Below are positions 63,089-64,000 of a stretch of DNA of 64,000 bases, piece by piece. Position numbers and translations under genes: made by a program. Within the stretch, counting starts at the first letter, position 1, and every line of letters starts with the position of its first letter. Under the pieces are notes generated by a model. That model ran no database searches, was not told where the DNA came from, and saw only the letters and a program-made list of their open reading frames with translations. Source of the DNA: an uncultured Allomuricauda sp. (GTDB taxonomy: Bacteria > Bacteroidota > Bacteroidia > Flavobacteriales > Flavobacteriaceae); contig NZ_CAKZYF010000190.1 in the NCBI RefSeq assembly GCF_937884665.1, positions 1 to 64,000 of the forward strand. Direction: 5' to 3'.

Positions 63089-64000
63089 TTAGAAGAATCG
63101 GGGAGACTTCAAGTTACCCACGTTGCGAATGAAATCGTATCGAATGAGGACTTCAAAGGAGCCATCATTGAACCTAGTACCGCCTAAGTCCGTGATTTCC
63201 CGATCATAAGCTAGACCGATAAGTATCTCATCCGAAATACGAAATCCAAAAAGGCCGCTAAAGGCAGCATCCCAGCGATATGCCACGCCACCAATAAACT
63301 TTTCGTTATACATGAAATTGGCCGAAAGGTCTACCTGCAAAGGAGCACCTTGGGTCAATTTGGTCAACAAAGTCGGTTTGAATTTTAAAAACGGATTGAT
63401 ATCATAAACGTAACCGGTTATCAAATACCAATTGATTTGTTCCCTGGCAGTGGAAATGGCCGATTCATCAAAATGCGTGGTTTCTAAAATCCGTGGAGCG
63501 GACAAACCGGCGTAAAATCGGTCAGTGTGATAGTAAACCCCTGCGCCTATGTTGGGAGAGAAACGATTTCTAATGTCTTGTTGCGCCTGCAGCTGGGGAT
63601 CTATCTCAAACTCATCCAGTTCCGAGTAACGGATATCCAACATATGGGCACTTGCTTTTAATCCAAAACTTAATTTTCCATTAAAAGAAGTTTGAATACT
63701 ATAGGAAAAATCGGCATCAAAATAGGTCTCGGAAGTAGGTCCAATTTTATCGTTCACTATAGAAATGCCAAAACCCACTCCCCGATAACCTAGAGGGGTA
63801 TGGAGATTGAGCGTTTGTGTTTCCGGTGCTCCATCCAAACCTACCCACTGGTTGCGATATAGGGCCGCAATACTCAAATGCCCCCGTGAACCGGCGTATC
63901 CCGGGTTCACACTTACGGTATTGTACATGTATTGGGTATATTGTGCATCCTGTTGGCCAAATACAGAAGTGACCACGGTAAAAAAACAACCCAAAAACGC
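63089..64000 (-). CDS. PorP/SprF family type IX secretion protein (5' end outside the window)
   Basis: A 301-aa open frame running to the window edge. It has the PorP/SprF start QDAQYTQYMYNTVSVNPGYAGSRG after a signal peptide, then beta-strands YRGVGFGISIVNDKIGPT and GGVAYRWDAAFSGLFGFRI. The apparent start at 63994 is a TTG; the true ATG should be just past the right edge. These outer membrane proteins anchor the type IX system or a gliding/adhesin partner; a companion gene may lie upstream. Confidence 0.87.
   Translation of the reverse strand, partial: AFLGCFFTVVTSVFGQQDAQYTQYMYNTVSVNPGYAGSRGHLSIAALYRNQWVGLDGAPETQTLNLHTPLGYRGVGFGISIVNDKIGPTSETYFDADFSYSIQTSFNGKLSFGLKASAHMLDIRYSELDEFEIDPQLQAQQDIRNRFSPNIGAGVYYHTDRFYAGLSAPRILETTHFDESAISTAREQINWYLITGYVYDINPFLKFKPTLLTKLTQGAPLQVDLSANFMYNEKFIGGVAYRWDAAFSGLFGFRISDEILIGLAYDREITDLGGTRFNDGSFEVLIRYDFIRNVGNLKSPRFF

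Overview
The window looks like a piece of a chromosome from a marine Flavobacteriaceae (Bacteroidota); the genus cannot be fixed from sequence alone. Evidence: promoters of the Bacteroidota form TAnnTTTG, almost no Shine-Dalgarno sequences, a PorP/SprF-type protein of type IX secretion, DUF4295 next to L28/L33, a mitochondrial-type aconitase, a TonB-dependent receptor with a carboxypeptidase-regulatory-like domain, and a flavobacterial carotenoid cluster. Gene density is high, with many 1-4 nt overlaps, and no insertion sequence, prophage, CRISPR array or integrase was seen.

Layout. 0-0.2 kb: end of a tRNA and a tRNA-Leu(GAG), each with a terminator. 0.3-6.75 kb: carotenoid cluster: a MerR/B12-binding regulator of the CarH type, crtI, crtB, crtZ, a crtD-like desaturase and cruF, with a crtA-like 2-hydroxylase gene convergent at the end of an operon with two TlpA-like proteins (one has lost its CxxC). 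This fits a myxol/saproxanthin-type pathway; no lycopene cyclase is present here, and idi lies far away at 62.5 kb. 8-13.6 kb: aconitase, MoxR ATPase and two parvulin-type foldases. 13.7-19.7 kb: a small conserved protein with a class-A beta-lactamase-like lipoprotein; a fasciclin gene broken by two in-frame stops, divergent from an ECF sigma/RskA-type anti-sigma pair; rimO; a serine hydrolase. 19.7-29.9 kb: a long minus-strand housekeeping block (amidase, DUF2911, ftsY, DUF4295, rpmG, rpmB, cinA, Hpt, FAH family, exonuclease, esterase, 2-oxoacid dehydrogenase E2, recR). 30-43 kb: SSS transporter, CoA-binding protein, TonB-dependent receptor, FMN-binding protein, fabH, S9 peptidase, an AarF/TetR-fold pair, htpG.

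43.3-51.6 kb is the least explained region: two paralogous six-TM proteins of unknown function enclose two paralogous secreted beta-propeller-like proteins, a small secreted PepSY-like protein and a membrane-anchored LytTR regulator, and are followed by a 7TM-AraC regulator. This is the best candidate for an undescribed system. 51.9-60.8 kb holds small accessory genes (cupin-like, MOSC, AraC, AlkB-like, TIGR03643), an S1/P1-type nuclease interrupted by a single TAG before a conserved tail, DUF5916, DUF819 and a lipoprotein. 60.8-64 kb: manA, a 6-pyruvoyl-tetrahydropterin synthase-type gene, idi and the start-truncated porP/sprF gene.

All functional statements rest on reading motifs and remembered family features; no database search was run.
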